A stretch of DNA of 64,000 nt, from assembly GCF_000423225.1 (NCBI RefSeq), contig NZ_KE383991.1, forward strand, positions 1,188,217 to 1,252,216. The letters are read 5' to 3'. Positions within the stretch are counted from its first letter, which is position 1; the number at the start of each line of letters is the position of its first letter. Source of the DNA: Kaistia adipata DSM 17808 (GTDB taxonomy: Bacteria > Pseudomonadota > Alphaproteobacteria > Rhizobiales > Kaistiaceae). The notes under the pieces were generated by a model that saw nothing but the letters and a program-made list of their open reading frames with translations, searched no databases and had not been told where the DNA came from. Position numbers and translations under genes: made by a program. Below, in pieces: positions 1 through 8,942 of this stretch.

Positions 1-542
1 ATGATGCGCGGCGTCGACATGCCGATGATCTTGCAGGACTGCACATATTCCGTCTCGCGCACGCGCAGCACTTCGGCGCGGGTCAGGCGCGCCACCGGCG
101 GCCAGGACACCATGGCGATGGCGATGACGATGTTCTGCACCGAGGGCGACAGGATCGAGACCAGCACGATGGCGAACAGGAAGCCCGGAATGGTCTGGAA
201 CGCGTCGGTAATGCGCATCAGCACCGCATCGAAGCCGCGGCCGAAATAGCCGGCGACCGCGCCGACGGTGATGCCGATCGCGAGCGCGCAGACGGTGGCG
301 ACGAAGCCGACGAGGAGCGAGACTCGGGCGCCGTAGAAGATCGCCGCCAGAATATCGCGGCCGAGCGAATCCGTGCCGAACAGCAGCCCCGGCCGCTGGC
401 CCGGCCACATATAGGGCCGCGCCACCAGCGCCCAGGGCCCCTTCGGGAAGACATAGCCGGCCGACAGCGCCATGCCGACGATGACCAGCAGGAGCAGCAG
501 GCCGATCAGGCCGGAGGGAGAAAGCAGGATGCGGCGGAGCAT
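1..542 (-). CDS. Peptide/nickel-type ABC transporter permease (DppC/OppC-like), partial
   Basis: Inner-membrane permease of a peptide/nickel-type ABC importer, cut by the left edge so that only about the first 180 residues are present. The start is the ATG at 542. An N-terminal membrane segment rich in Leu and Ile is followed by the FGTDSLGRDI motif, which is the hallmark of the DppC/OppC subfamily, then further hydrophobic segments. It lies 15 bp after the other permease gene (558-1541) on the same strand and is clearly co-transcribed with it. ATP-binding subunits are not in the window and would lie further left. The substrate cannot be read from the sequence. Confidence 0.9.
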   Translation of the reverse strand, partial: MLRRILLSPSGLIGLLLLLVIVGMALSAGYVFPKGPWALVARPYMWPGQRPGLLFGTDSLGRDILAAIFYGARVSLLVGFVATVCALAIGITVGAVAGYFGRGFDAVLMRITDAFQTIPGFLFAIVLVSILSPSVQNIVIAIAMVSWPPVARLTRAEVLRVRETEYVQSCKIIGMSTPRI

Positions 543-557
543 GGTCGATCCTTGCGC

Positions 558-1541
558 TCAGCGACTGACTTCGACGCGCGGATCGAGCAGCGTGTAGACG
601 AAATCGATGATCAGGTTGACGAGGATGATCACGAACGAGCAGACCAGCAGCACGCCGAGGATCAGCGGGTAGTCGCGCTCGAACACGGCGTCATAGGCGA
701 GACGTCCGACGCCCGGCAGGCTGAAGATGGTCTCCGTCAGCACCGCGCCGCCGAACAGTTCGGCGATCTGCAGGCCGACCATGGTGACGACAGGCAGCAG
801 CGCGTTGCGCAGCGCATGGCCGATGATGACGTGGGTGGTGCCGAGGCCCTTGGCATAGGCGGTCCGGATATAGTCCTGGCTCAGCACCTGCAGCATCGAG
901 GCGCGGGCGAGGCGGGCATAGATCGCGATGTAGAAGAGCGACAGCGACAGCACCGGCAAGACCATGTGCTTGGCGACATTGGCGACGAGCTGCAGCGTCG
1001 TCATGTCGACGCCGGGCGTGAACAGGCCGCCAACGGGCAGGAGCTTCAACTTGACGCTAAAGACGATGACGAGGCCGAGGCCGGTCATGAAGACGGGCGT
1101 GGCGTAGAAGACCAGCACGACCATCGAGATGATGACGTCGATCGGCCGGTGCACGTGGCGCGCGGCGATGACGCCGGCCATGGTGCCGAGGAAGACGGCG
1201 ACGATGACGGAGCAGACGACCAGCAGGATCGTCGCCGGCAGGCGCTGCAGGATCAGCGACAGCACATCGGTCTGGTTGCGGTAGGAATAGCCGAGATCGC
1301 CCTGCAGAACCCCGGTGACATAGTGGAAGAGCTGCACCAGCATCGGCTGGTCGAGGCCGTAGCGGGCCCTAAGGATCGCCATCAGCTCGGCATCCATGTC
1401 GCCGCGCTGGCCGCCGAGAATGTCGACCATGTCGCCGGGCACCAGGTGCAGCAGCATGAAGCTGCCGACGATGACGATCGCGATCACCACCAGCGACTGC
1501 AACAGTCGCCACCCGAGATAGCGCAGCACGTGCCTGTTCAA
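558..1541 (-). CDS. Peptide/nickel-type ABC transporter permease (DppB/OppB-like)
   Basis: Integral membrane subunit of the same importer, 327 residues, normal length for the DppB family. Visible features are an N-terminal membrane helix, several further hydrophobic segments, and the cytoplasmic coupling region around DYIRTAYAKGLG, which contacts the ATPase in this family; the C-terminus LLDPRVEV is also typical. No ATG fits: the frame opens with TTG at 1541, preceded by AGGGA about 9 bases upstream, and an in-frame GTG at 1529 is the alternative. It sits between the binding-protein gene and the second permease, the usual order of such operons. Confidence 0.9.
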   Translation of the reverse strand: MNRHVLRYLGWRLLQSLVVIAIVIVGSFMLLHLVPGDMVDILGGQRGDMDAELMAILRARYGLDQPMLVQLFHYVTGVLQGDLGYSYRNQTDVLSLILQRLPATILLVVCSVIVAVFLGTMAGVIAARHVHRPIDVIISMVVLVFYATPVFMTGLGLVIVFSVKLKLLPVGGLFTPGVDMTTLQLVANVAKHMVLPVLSLSLFYIAIYARLARASMLQVLSQDYIRTAYAKGLGTTHVIIGHALRNALLPVVTMVGLQIAELFGGAVLTETIFSLPGVGRLAYDAVFERDYPLILGVLLVCSFVIILVNLIIDFVYTLLDPRVEVSR

Positions 1542-1576
1542 TGCGGGGCTTCCCTCACGGTGGCAAGACGGAACGA

Positions 1577-1599
1577 CCGGCCGCGTCGTCCGCGGCCGG
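1577..1599 (-). other. Intergenic stem-loop between binding-protein and permease genes
   Basis: Perfect 9-bp arms (CCGGCCGCG and CGCGGCCGG) separated by 5 bases. It lies between the stop of the binding-protein gene (1614) and the permease start. It is probably an mRNA 3'-end stabiliser or partial terminator that lowers permease expression relative to the binding protein; this role is inferred from position. Confidence 0.55.
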
Positions 1600-1613
1600 C
1601 CGGAGATGCAGCC

Positions 1614-3206
1614 TTACTCGGCCGGCGTCAGATAGACGTTGGCGAAGTTGCTATAGGTGCCGTTCGCGTCGATCGTATGGTTCTTCAGGCGCTTGCTGGC
1701 GATCGTCACGCTCTCCACCGCGACCAGCGGGAAGACCGGCAGGTCCTCCATGGCGAGCTTCTGGAAGTCGTGATACTCGGCCTTGCGCTTGGCGACGTCC
1801 ATTTCCGACGCGGCGGTCTCGAGCAGCTTGTCCATCGCCGGGTTCACATAGTGCGAGCCGTTGGAGAAGCCCACGCCCGGCTTGAAGCTCTGCGACCAGA
1901 AGGTGCGCTGCGTGCCGATGGTCGGATCCGAGCCGCCCGTCAGGAGGTTGACGGTGAACTGGAAGTCGCGGTCGGTGTAGACGCGCTTGACGAAGCCGGC
2001 GAAATCCTGCGCGCGGACGGTCAGGTCGATGCCGACCTCGCGGAAGGCTTCGCGCATATAGGCGGCGATGCTGGCCTGGTGCTCGCCATAGGGCAGCGGA
2101 TCGACGGTGAGCTTCAGGCGGATGCCGTTGGCATCCGGCTTGTAGCCGGCCTCGTCGAGCAGCGCCTTGGCCTTCTCGGGGTCAAAGGCGTATTGCGGCA
2201 CGTCGGTCGCATCGAACAGCTCGGTCAGCTGCTGGTGTAGCGGCGTCTCGGCCGACTTGCCGTAACCGAAGAAGATGTTCTCGACGATCCAGTCGCGGTC
2301 GATCGCGTGGGCGATCGCCTGGCGGACGCGCTTGTCCTTCATGACGGGATCATCGAGGTTGAACTCGATCATCTCCATCTCGTTCTGGAACTCGTAGCCC
2401 TTGGTGGTGATGTCGAACTCGCCGGTGGCGCCGAGGCGCTCGAGATCGGCCATCGGGACGAGGTTCTGCGGCGCGATCTGGGCCTCGCCGGACTCGATCG
2501 CCGAGGCGCGGGTGGCCGCGTCCGGGATGAAGCGGAAAATCAGCTTGTCGAGATAGGGCTTGCCATTGTCCCAGTAGTCGGGATTGCGCTCGAGCACGAG
2601 ATTGTCGCCGGGCGCGAAGGAGACGAACTTGAACGGGCCCGTGCCGATCGGCTTCAGATTGGCCGGATTGGTGGCGATGTCGGTGCCCTTGTAGAGATGC
2701 GCCGGCAGGATCTGAGCCTGCTGGGCGGCGAGGCTCTTCAGCATGCCGGGCGACGGCTTGGAGAGCACGAAGATGGCCGTGTACGGATCCGGCGTCTCGA
2801 CGGCGGTGACGTTGCCGAAGATGGTGCGGCCGCGGCCGTGCAGGACCTTCCAGACTTCCATCGTCGTGAAGGCGACGTCCTCGGAGGTGAACTCCTTGCC
2901 GTCATGCCACTTCACGCCCTTGCGCAGGTTGATGGTGACGCGCAGGCCGTCGTCGCTGACCGTGTAGCCCTCGGCCAGCAGCGGCTTCGGATTGAGGTCG
3001 TAGTCATAGGTGAACAGGCTGTCGGAGATCTTCGACGACACCACCTGCTCCGCGCCCGCCGTGGTAATGGCGGAGGTCAGGATCTGCGGCGCCGGCGACA
3101 TGATGAAGGTCGCGCTGCCGCCGCGAACCGGCTCCTCGGCCTGCGCCAGCGCCGTCATGGCGAGAAGCGCGGTGCCGATACCCGCTAGCAGTTTGCTTGG
3201 ACGCAT
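1614..3206 (-). CDS. ABC transporter substrate-binding protein, SBP family 5
   Basis: Periplasmic solute-binding protein of the peptide/opine/nickel class (SBP_bac_5), 530 residues. An N-terminal signal peptide ends near ALAQAEE. The body shows family blocks such as the region around DGLRVTINLRKGVKWHDGK and, later, AIDRDWIVENIFFGYG. The start is the ATG at 3206 with AAGGGAG about 10 bases upstream. It is the first gene of a binding protein-permease-permease operon and lies downstream of a TetR regulator on the same strand. The ligand (peptide, opine or oligosaccharide) cannot be assigned from sequence alone. Confidence 0.9.
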   Translation of the reverse strand: MRPSKLLAGIGTALLAMTALAQAEEPVRGGSATFIMSPAPQILTSAITTAGAEQVVSSKISDSLFTYDYDLNPKPLLAEGYTVSDDGLRVTINLRKGVKWHDGKEFTSEDVAFTTMEVWKVLHGRGRTIFGNVTAVETPDPYTAIFVLSKPSPGMLKSLAAQQAQILPAHLYKGTDIATNPANLKPIGTGPFKFVSFAPGDNLVLERNPDYWDNGKPYLDKLIFRFIPDAATRASAIESGEAQIAPQNLVPMADLERLGATGEFDITTKGYEFQNEMEMIEFNLDDPVMKDKRVRQAIAHAIDRDWIVENIFFGYGKSAETPLHQQLTELFDATDVPQYAFDPEKAKALLDEAGYKPDANGIRLKLTVDPLPYGEHQASIAAYMREAFREVGIDLTVRAQDFAGFVKRVYTDRDFQFTVNLLTGGSDPTIGTQRTFWSQSFKPGVGFSNGSHYVNPAMDKLLETAASEMDVAKRKAEYHDFQKLAMEDLPVFPLVAVESVTIASKRLKNHTIDANGTYSNFANVYLTPAE

Positions 3207-3654
3207 CTATTCAACTCCCTTGATCCAAAACGCATGGAACCCCGATGCGCGACCTGCGACGCGCCTGCAGTCCGATGCCCGCCATGGCGGGCACGCAGTC
3301 CCCGGCCGGTTCGATTGCTGACGGCGAGGCTCCCATTCCCCGCAATCTAGCAAGGGCATTCCCCTTTCCCGAGGCATGCCCGACCAACTCCGCTCTAGTA
3401 TGAAAAAATATGTTTCATACTCTCATTTCAAACGGATGTTTTCTTTCTGGTCAAGCGGATTCGGTAGGCAGGTTTTGCGCGGATATCGCAGGAAAAAGGC
3501 AGTCGATGACCGCGCCTTGGGCGACATGCGCGCCCGTTCGGCGATCATCATGCAGCCCCGCCGGCGACGCGGACGAGGACGGGCGCGTCGGCGCGATCGC
3601 GACACGCGCGAACGGGCGACAGACACGCTCGTCAGGGCTGAAGGCGGATGGCGG
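3207..3654. promoter_or_regulatory. Promoter and leader region between tetR-like gene and binding-protein gene
   Basis: A 448-bp stretch without a convincing gene. On the minus strand TTGACC (3454-3449) and TGAAAT (3430-3425), 18 bp apart, resemble a sigma-70 promoter. The inverted repeat at 3397-3421 lies immediately downstream. The leader also contains a perfect 18-bp palindrome, TGCCCGCCATGGCGGGCA, at 3276-3293, which would fold in the transcript about 70 bases before the start codon. The AT-rich core around 3397-3450 stands out against GC-rich surroundings. Confidence 0.55.
3397..3421. promoter_or_regulatory. Inverted repeat, probable TetR operator
   Basis: Perfect 9-bp arms AGTATGAAA and TTTCATACT separated by 7 bases. 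Spacing and size fit a dimeric TetR-family site. It covers the expected transcription start downstream of the candidate promoter at 3454-3425. The TetR gene at 3655-4323 is the obvious candidate ligand. Confidence 0.6.
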
Positions 3655-4323
3655 CTACTCGGTGCGGACAGGCAGCAGCGCCGGCGCGGTGAATCCGGCC
3701 GAGATGAAGGCGACGAGCAGGCGCACGATGCTCTCGTTGTCGAGGCCCGAATGCTTGATGCCGAGATCCGGCAGGTCGCGCGCGGCCGGATCGAGATCGC
3801 CGAGGATCTGCATGATCGCGCCACGCGCGAAATCGTAGCGCAGGCCGATCTCGGATCGGCTCAGTCCCGGCAGCGCCCTGGTCAGCGCCTCGAGGAAAGT
3901 GCGGTGGATGCGGTCGAACTGGTTGGCGAGGATGGTGTTGGTCATCGGCTGCGGCAGCGCCCTCACCTGCAGGATGAGCCGCACCGTCGAGCGCCCGCCA
4001 TATTCGTCGATGCTGTTCACCACCATCGGCCGCACCAGCGCTTCGATGATGTCGTCGAGCGGGATGGCGCCCTCGCCATGGCGGGCGACCAGCTCGTCGA
4101 GCTGACGCAGGCGGTTCTCGTTGATCGGGCGCAGGCAGGTCTCGAGCACGGTGCGGGTCAGCTCCTCCTTCGAGCGGAAGTAGTAATTGACCGCGGCGAC
4201 ATTGGCGCCGGCCTCCTCGGTGATCTCGCGCAGGGTCGCGGAGGCGATGCCGCGATCGGCGAAGACGCGCAGCGCGGCCTTGATCAGCCGCTCGCGGGTA
4301 TCCGCTTCCTTGCCGGCGGTCAT
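3655..4323 (-). CDS. TetR/AcrR family transcriptional regulator
   Basis: DNA-binding repressor of about 222 residues. The N-terminal helix-turn-helix is clear around residues 30-50, including EITEEAGANVAAVNYYF and the following RSKEEL, which is the classical TetR recognition-helix region. The C-terminal half is a helical ligand-binding domain of the CerR/YbiH-like type. I place the start at the ATG at 4323; the frame also opens with TTG at 4341, which has GGAGG 10 bases upstream, so a form six residues longer is possible. It lies upstream of, and in the same direction as, the peptide-type ABC operon and probably controls it through the repeat at 3397-3421. The effector is unknown. Confidence 0.9.
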   Translation of the reverse strand: MTAGKEADTRERLIKAALRVFADRGIASATLREITEEAGANVAAVNYYFRSKEELTRTVLETCLRPINENRLRQLDELVARHGEGAIPLDDIIEALVRPMVVNSIDEYGGRSTVRLILQVRALPQPMTNTILANQFDRIHRTFLEALTRALPGLSRSEIGLRYDFARGAIMQILGDLDPAARDLPDLGIKHSGLDNESIVRLLVAFISAGFTAPALLPVRTE

Positions 4324-4569
4324 GCTTTCCGAAACTGCCAAGGTAACCAGTCCTCCATCCAGCTCCGGCCGCGCGACATCGTCGCTGAACCGTGGCGGTC
4401 CATCACGACCCGAGCCGACAGGTTAGCCCCGGCCGCGCCCGCTTGGCCATGTCCGACACGCCCCCCGACCGGCCGATCGGATGCCCCAGACCAAGGTTGT
4501 CACCATCCTTTTTTCGCCTTCCCGACCGGATGGAGGCGACCAGCGGAGTCAAGACCGCCCTTGCCACCC

Positions 4570-6312
4570 CTATTCGGCGGCGACTTGTGACGTGGCGACG
4601 GCGGGCGTGGTGAGCGCGCGAACCGCCTCCATCTGGCTGAGGAACACCCGTCCCGTCAGCTTCGACAGGAAGTCGGACCGCTGCAGGCGGTCCATCACCG
4701 GCCCCTTCACCTCGGAAAGATGCAGGCTGACGCCGGCCTCGCCGAGCCGGCGGTTGATCTCGTCGAGCGTCTCCAGTGCGCTCGAATCGATCGAGTTGAC
4801 CGCCGGGCACATCAGCACGAGGTGGCGCACGGCCGGGCGTTCCGCCACCATCCTGAGGATCGTGTCCTCGAGATAGTGGCAATTGCCGAAATAGAGGCTC
4901 TCGTCGATGCGCAGCCCCAGCACGCTCGCGTCGGTGATCACCTGGTGGCGGGCCACGTTGCGGAAATGCTCGGTGCCCGGCATCTGGCCGACGATCGCCA
5001 TGTGCGGCCGGCTGGTGCGCTGGAGATGCAGCGCGAGCGAGACGACGACACCGGCGACGACGCCGATCTCGACGCCCCAGATCCACGTCACCAGGATGGT
5101 GGCGCAGATGGCGATGAAGTCGGGCCGCGAATAGGCGTAGACGCGGCGGATCGCGGCGATGTCGACCAGCGACAGCACGGCGATGATGATCGTGGCGGCG
5201 AGCGTCGCCTGCGGCAGATGCGCGAGAAAAGGCGTCAGGAACAGCGTCACCAGCGCGATGCCGATCGCCGTGTAGAAGCCGGCGGCGGGCGTCTCGGCGC
5301 CGGCGTCGAAATTCACCACCGAGCGGGCGAAGCCGCCCGTGACGGGATAGCCGGAGGAGAGCCCCGAGGCGAGGTTGGCGACGCCGAGGCCGATCAGCTC
5401 CTGGTTCGGCACGATCCGCTGCCGGCGCTTGGCGGCGAGCGTCTGGGCGATCGAGATGGATTCGACGAAGCCGACGACGCTCAGAAGCAGCGCCGGGCCG
5501 GCAAGCGTCGTCAGCGTGGCGAGCGACAGGTCGGGCAGCGCCAGCGGCGGCAGGCCCTGCGGGATGGCGCCGACGAGCGGCACGCCGCGCGCGCCGAGAT
5601 CGAAGACGACAGCGACGACAATGGTGACGACGATCGCCGCGATCGGGCCGAGCCGGACGAGAAGCTCCGCCAGCGACCGGCCGAGACCGAGCCGGAGCAA
5701 CAGACCCTTGAGGCGCGACCGCACGAACAGCAGGAAGGCGACCGTACCGACGCCGACGGCGAGCGCATACGGATTGACGCCATGGCGCGCGTGATAGAGG
5801 CCCGCGAGCATATCCGGCAGCGTGTTGCCGCCGGCCTGGACGCCGAGAATATGCTTCAGCTGGCTGACCGCGATCAGGATGCCGGACGCGGTGATGAAGC
5901 CGGAGATCACCGGCCGGCTCAGCAGGCCGGCGAGGAAGCCGAGGCGGAACACGCCCATCAGCACCAGCATCAGCCCGGAGAGGAAGGCGAGCGCCGCCGC
6001 CATCGCGACGAATTCGGGCGAGCCGGGCTCCGCGATCTGGCTGATCGCCGCCGCCGTCATCAGCGAGATGACGGCGACCGGCCCGACCGCGAGCGTGCGG
6101 CTGGTGCCGAACAGCATGTAGGCGACGAGCGGCAGCATCGACGCGTAGAGGCCGATCTGCGGCGGCAGGCCGGCGAGCATCGCATAGGCAAGCGACTGCG
6201 GCACCAGCATGACGGTGACGATCACTGCCGCGATCAGGTCGTTGGTCAGCGTGGCGCGGTCATAGCGGCGCCCCCATTCGAGAATGGGGAGAGTGCGTCG
6301 GAGGAGACTCAC
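4570..6312 (-). CDS. SulP family anion permease with STAS domain
   Basis: Inner-membrane anion transporter of the SLC26/SulP family, 580 residues. The N-terminal three quarters hold 12-14 hydrophobic segments beginning with the family block VPQSLAYAMLAGLPP and GLYAS. A cytoplasmic STAS domain occupies roughly residues 440-560 and contains the conserved NSIDSSALETL stretch. Members carry sulfate, bicarbonate or related anions. Here it sits 63 bp after a persulfide-dioxygenase-like gene and a desulfurase-like gene, so movement of sulfate, sulfite or thiosulfate is the likely role (inference). The frame opens with GTG at 6312 without a strong ribosome-binding site. Confidence 0.9.
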   Translation of the reverse strand: MSLLRRTLPILEWGRRYDRATLTNDLIAAVIVTVMLVPQSLAYAMLAGLPPQIGLYASMLPLVAYMLFGTSRTLAVGPVAVISLMTAAAISQIAEPGSPEFVAMAAALAFLSGLMLVLMGVFRLGFLAGLLSRPVISGFITASGILIAVSQLKHILGVQAGGNTLPDMLAGLYHARHGVNPYALAVGVGTVAFLLFVRSRLKGLLLRLGLGRSLAELLVRLGPIAAIVVTIVVAVVFDLGARGVPLVGAIPQGLPPLALPDLSLATLTTLAGPALLLSVVGFVESISIAQTLAAKRRQRIVPNQELIGLGVANLASGLSSGYPVTGGFARSVVNFDAGAETPAAGFYTAIGIALVTLFLTPFLAHLPQATLAATIIIAVLSLVDIAAIRRVYAYSRPDFIAICATILVTWIWGVEIGVVAGVVVSLALHLQRTSRPHMAIVGQMPGTEHFRNVARHQVITDASVLGLRIDESLYFGNCHYLEDTILRMVAERPAVRHLVLMCPAVNSIDSSALETLDEINRRLGEAGVSLHLSEVKGPVMDRLQRSDFLSKLTGRVFLSQMEAVRALTTPAVATSQVAAE

Positions 6313-6375
6313 CGGATGGGGCTCTGCTGGCTGGAGGGTTCAGTCAAACGCACGTGCACATTCAAGGACAGGCCG

Positions 6376-7296
6376 TCACCACGCGACGCCGTCGAAGGCG
6401 TCGATCGGGATCTTCAGGTAGCGCCGCCCGTTGGCCTCCGGCTCGGGCAGCCGCCCGCCATTGGTGTTGATCTGCAGCGCATGCAGGATCAGCTTCGGCA
6501 TCGGCAAGGTCGCGTCGCGCGCCTGCCGCAGCGCCACGAACTCCGCCTCGCTGCGGCCGCTGCCGACATGCGTGTTTCTGGCCTTCTGCTCGGCCACCGT
6601 ACTCTCATAGGCGAGCGGCCGACCGCCGGGCTGGTAGTCGTGGCCGGTGAAGAGCCGGGTCTCGTCCGGCAATGCCAGGATCGCCTGGATCGAACGCCAG
6701 AGATCGGCAGCCGAGCCGCCGGGAAAATCCGCCCGCGCCGTGCCGCTGTCGGGCATGAACAGCGTATCGTGCACGAAGGCCGCGTCGCCGATCACATAGG
6801 TGATCGAGGCCAGCGTGTGGCCGGGCGAAAACATCACCCGCGCCTCGAGCTCGCCGATCCGAAAGCGATCGCCATCGGCGAATAGCCGGTCCCAGGGACG
6901 CCCGTCGGCGGGACGGTCGGGCCAGTTGTAGATGCCGTTCCAGAGCTTCTGGACGCCACGCACCTTCTCGCCGATCGCGGTCGGCGCACCGGTCTTCGCC
7001 TTCAGATAGGCGGCGGCGGAGAAATGGTCGGCATGCGGATGGGTGTCGAGGATCCAGTCGAGCGTCAGGCGCTCGGCGGCGATGAAGGCGAGCAGTTGGT
7101 CGGCATGCGTCGTCGCCACCGAGCCCGACTTCTCGTCATAGTCGAGCACCGGGTCGATGATGGCGCAGCGCCGCGTCGCCGGATCGGCGACGACATACTG
7201 GATCGAGAAGGTGCGCGGATCGAAGAAACCGGTCACGACCGGCTTCCGGATGGCGGCGGTCTCCGCTCGCGGTTCCGACAAGGTGTCCCGAGACAT
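6376..7296 (-). CDS. MBL-fold metallo-hydrolase, persulfide dioxygenase (ETHE1/Blh)-like
   Basis: Metallo-beta-lactamase-fold protein of 306 residues. The metal site motif THPHADH is at residues 85-91, a further ligand His160 is in SPGH, and the SGTARADFPGG block and GHDY (about 218-221) are those of the ETHE1/Blh persulfide dioxygenases, which oxidise glutathione persulfide to sulfite. No rhodanese domain is fused. Start is ATG 7296 with AAGGGGG upstream. The gene lies between a cysteine-desulfurase-like gene and a SulP permease, a context that supports sulfane-sulfur oxidation rather than glyoxalase II activity. The subfamily call rests on motifs only. Confidence 0.85.
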   Translation of the reverse strand: MSRDTLSEPRAETAAIRKPVVTGFFDPRTFSIQYVVADPATRRCAIIDPVLDYDEKSGSVATTHADQLLAFIAAERLTLDWILDTHPHADHFSAAAYLKAKTGAPTAIGEKVRGVQKLWNGIYNWPDRPADGRPWDRLFADGDRFRIGELEARVMFSPGHTLASITYVIGDAAFVHDTLFMPDSGTARADFPGGSAADLWRSIQAILALPDETRLFTGHDYQPGGRPLAYESTVAEQKARNTHVGSGRSEAEFVALRQARDATLPMPKLILHALQINTNGGRLPEPEANGRRYLKIPIDAFDGVAW

Positions 7297-7314
7297 GGGC
7301 AGCCCCCTTCCCGC

Positions 7315-8802
7315 TCAGGCCGCGCGACCGGCGGCGGGGCGGAATTTCGCCGTCGCCACATCCGCCTGATAGGCCGAGGCCGCCGAGGGATCGCGGGCCA
7401 GCGCATCGACGGCCCGGATCAGGAAATCCGCCTTCGCATCGTCCATCAGGAAGCTGAAGTTGAGCCGGACCCAGCCGGGCTTCTCGATCTCCTGGCCGGC
7501 GCCGAGGCTGGCGCGGATCGCGTTGGAGGCGTCCTCGTCGATGCCGAGCAGCCGGTGCGCATAGGGCCCGGCGCAGGCGCAGCCGCCGCGGGCCTGGACG
7601 CCGAAGCAATCGCTCAGCATGCGGGTGAAGAGCTGGTGATGCACGTATCCACCCTCGCCATTGAGGATCCGCATCGAGAATATCGGCAGCCGCGGCCCCT
7701 TGTCGACGCCGAGCAGCATCAGGCGTGGATTGTCGCGCCAGACCGCGAGCGCCCGGGCATTGAGCTCGTCATGACGACGATCGATGAAGTCCTGCCCGAC
7801 GGCTTCCTTGACCAGGAAGGCGAGCGCCGCGCGGATGTCGCCGACGACGTTCGGCGTGCCGCCCTCCTCGCGCGCGGCGAGGTCCTTCGAATAGTCGTGC
7901 CCCCAGGGCGAGACGAAGGAGACGGTGCCGCCGCCCGGCCAGCTCGGCGCGGTCCGCGCCACGGCGGCCTTGCGCACGACCAGCAGGCCCGAGGCGCCGG
8001 GGCCGCCAGCGAACTTGTGCGGCGAGAGGACGATCGCGTCCTTCGCCATCGCCGTGCCGGACTGCATGTCCATGGCGAGATAGGGGCCGCCGCCGGCATA
8101 GTCCCAGACGGCGAGCGCGCCGTGGCGCTTCAGGATCGCGGTGACGGCGTCGGTGTCGGTGGTGATGCCGGTGACGTTGGAGGCGGCCGAGAAGGCGCCG
8201 ACCCGGAGCGTCCTGCCGGCCGTCCGCGCCAGCACGTCTTCCAGCTCGACCAGGTCGGGACCGCCCTCGGCGGCCTCGCCGATCTCGATCACCTCGGCGC
8301 CGCTCTCGCGCCAGGGCAGGATGTTCGAATGATGCTCATAGGGGCCAACGAGGACGAGCGGGGTCTCGCCGCGCTGCGCCGCCTCGGCAACGCCGAGCAG
8401 CGACACCAGCCGGTTGATGCCGGCAGTGGCGCCCGAGCCGGTGAAGATCACCGCGCAGTCGTCGCCGGCGCCGACGAGCCGGCCGATGATGGCGCGCGCC
8501 TCGCGGCGCATCCGCGTCATCGCCGAGCCGCAATAGGACGCCTCGGTGTGGCTGTTGGCGTAGAAGGGCAGGATCTCATCCATGACGAAATCCTCGACCT
8601 GGCGCAGCGCCCGGCCCGAGGCGACGTAATCGGCATAGAGCAGCGGCTTCGGCCCGAACGGCCCCTCGATCGGCTTGCCCTCGCCGATCAGGCCGGCGCG
8701 GAGTTCCCGCACGATGTCGGGTCCGCCCAGGCTGGCGCGAAAACGCTGCAGCGGCGTGACGTTGACGGTTTCGATCGTGTCGCGGACGGCATCCATGCCC
8801 AT
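7315..8802 (-). CDS. Class V aminotransferase-fold PLP enzyme, cysteine desulfurase-like
   Basis: PLP enzyme of 495 residues, longer than NifS/IscS (about 400). Lys263 in SPHKF is the expected Schiff-base lysine, Asp234 in VWDYAG binds the pyridine nitrogen, and EHHSN (156-160) matches the family stacking-histidine region. Near residues 405-413 the motif RGGCACAGP places Cys408/Cys410 where cysteine desulfurases carry their catalytic loop Cys. The likely reaction is removal of sulfur from cysteine or a related thiol. It is the first gene of the operon, divergent from a cysteine-type Lrp regulator at 8943. The exact substrate is inferred from context. Start is ATG 8802, with a second ATG at 8796. 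Confidence 0.85.
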   Translation of the reverse strand: MGMDAVRDTIETVNVTPLQRFRASLGGPDIVRELRAGLIGEGKPIEGPFGPKPLLYADYVASGRALRQVEDFVMDEILPFYANSHTEASYCGSAMTRMRREARAIIGRLVGAGDDCAVIFTGSGATAGINRLVSLLGVAEAAQRGETPLVLVGPYEHHSNILPWRESGAEVIEIGEAAEGGPDLVELEDVLARTAGRTLRVGAFSAASNVTGITTDTDAVTAILKRHGALAVWDYAGGGPYLAMDMQSGTAMAKDAIVLSPHKFAGGPGASGLLVVRKAAVARTAPSWPGGGTVSFVSPWGHDYSKDLAAREEGGTPNVVGDIRAALAFLVKEAVGQDFIDRRHDELNARALAVWRDNPRLMLLGVDKGPRLPIFSMRILNGEGGYVHHQLFTRMLSDCFGVQARGGCACAGPYAHRLLGIDEDASNAIRASLGAGQEIEKPGWVRLNFSFLMDDAKADFLIRAVDALARDPSAASAYQADVATAKFRPAAGRAA

Positions 8803-8942
8803 GCGCCTCTCAACGGGATTGTCGCGCCCATCGATGGTTCGTCCGGGCGGTCATGATGCCGGGCATCCTTCCACCTTCAAATCGCGAAAATCATACCAAT
8901 CTCATTGACGCAGGAGTCCATATCGGTTCATTTGATCCAATC

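Noticed and set aside
552-2240. Long plus-strand open frame opposite the dppB-like gene and the binding-protein gene
   Set aside because: It is rich in Arg, Asp, His and Ala, matches no family and is an exact antisense of two clear genes. High GC keeps such frames open.
4720-6885. 721-codon plus-strand frame opposite the SulP gene and the metallo-hydrolase gene
   Set aside because: Low-complexity, charged composition and no ribosome-binding site; the minus-strand genes explain the region.
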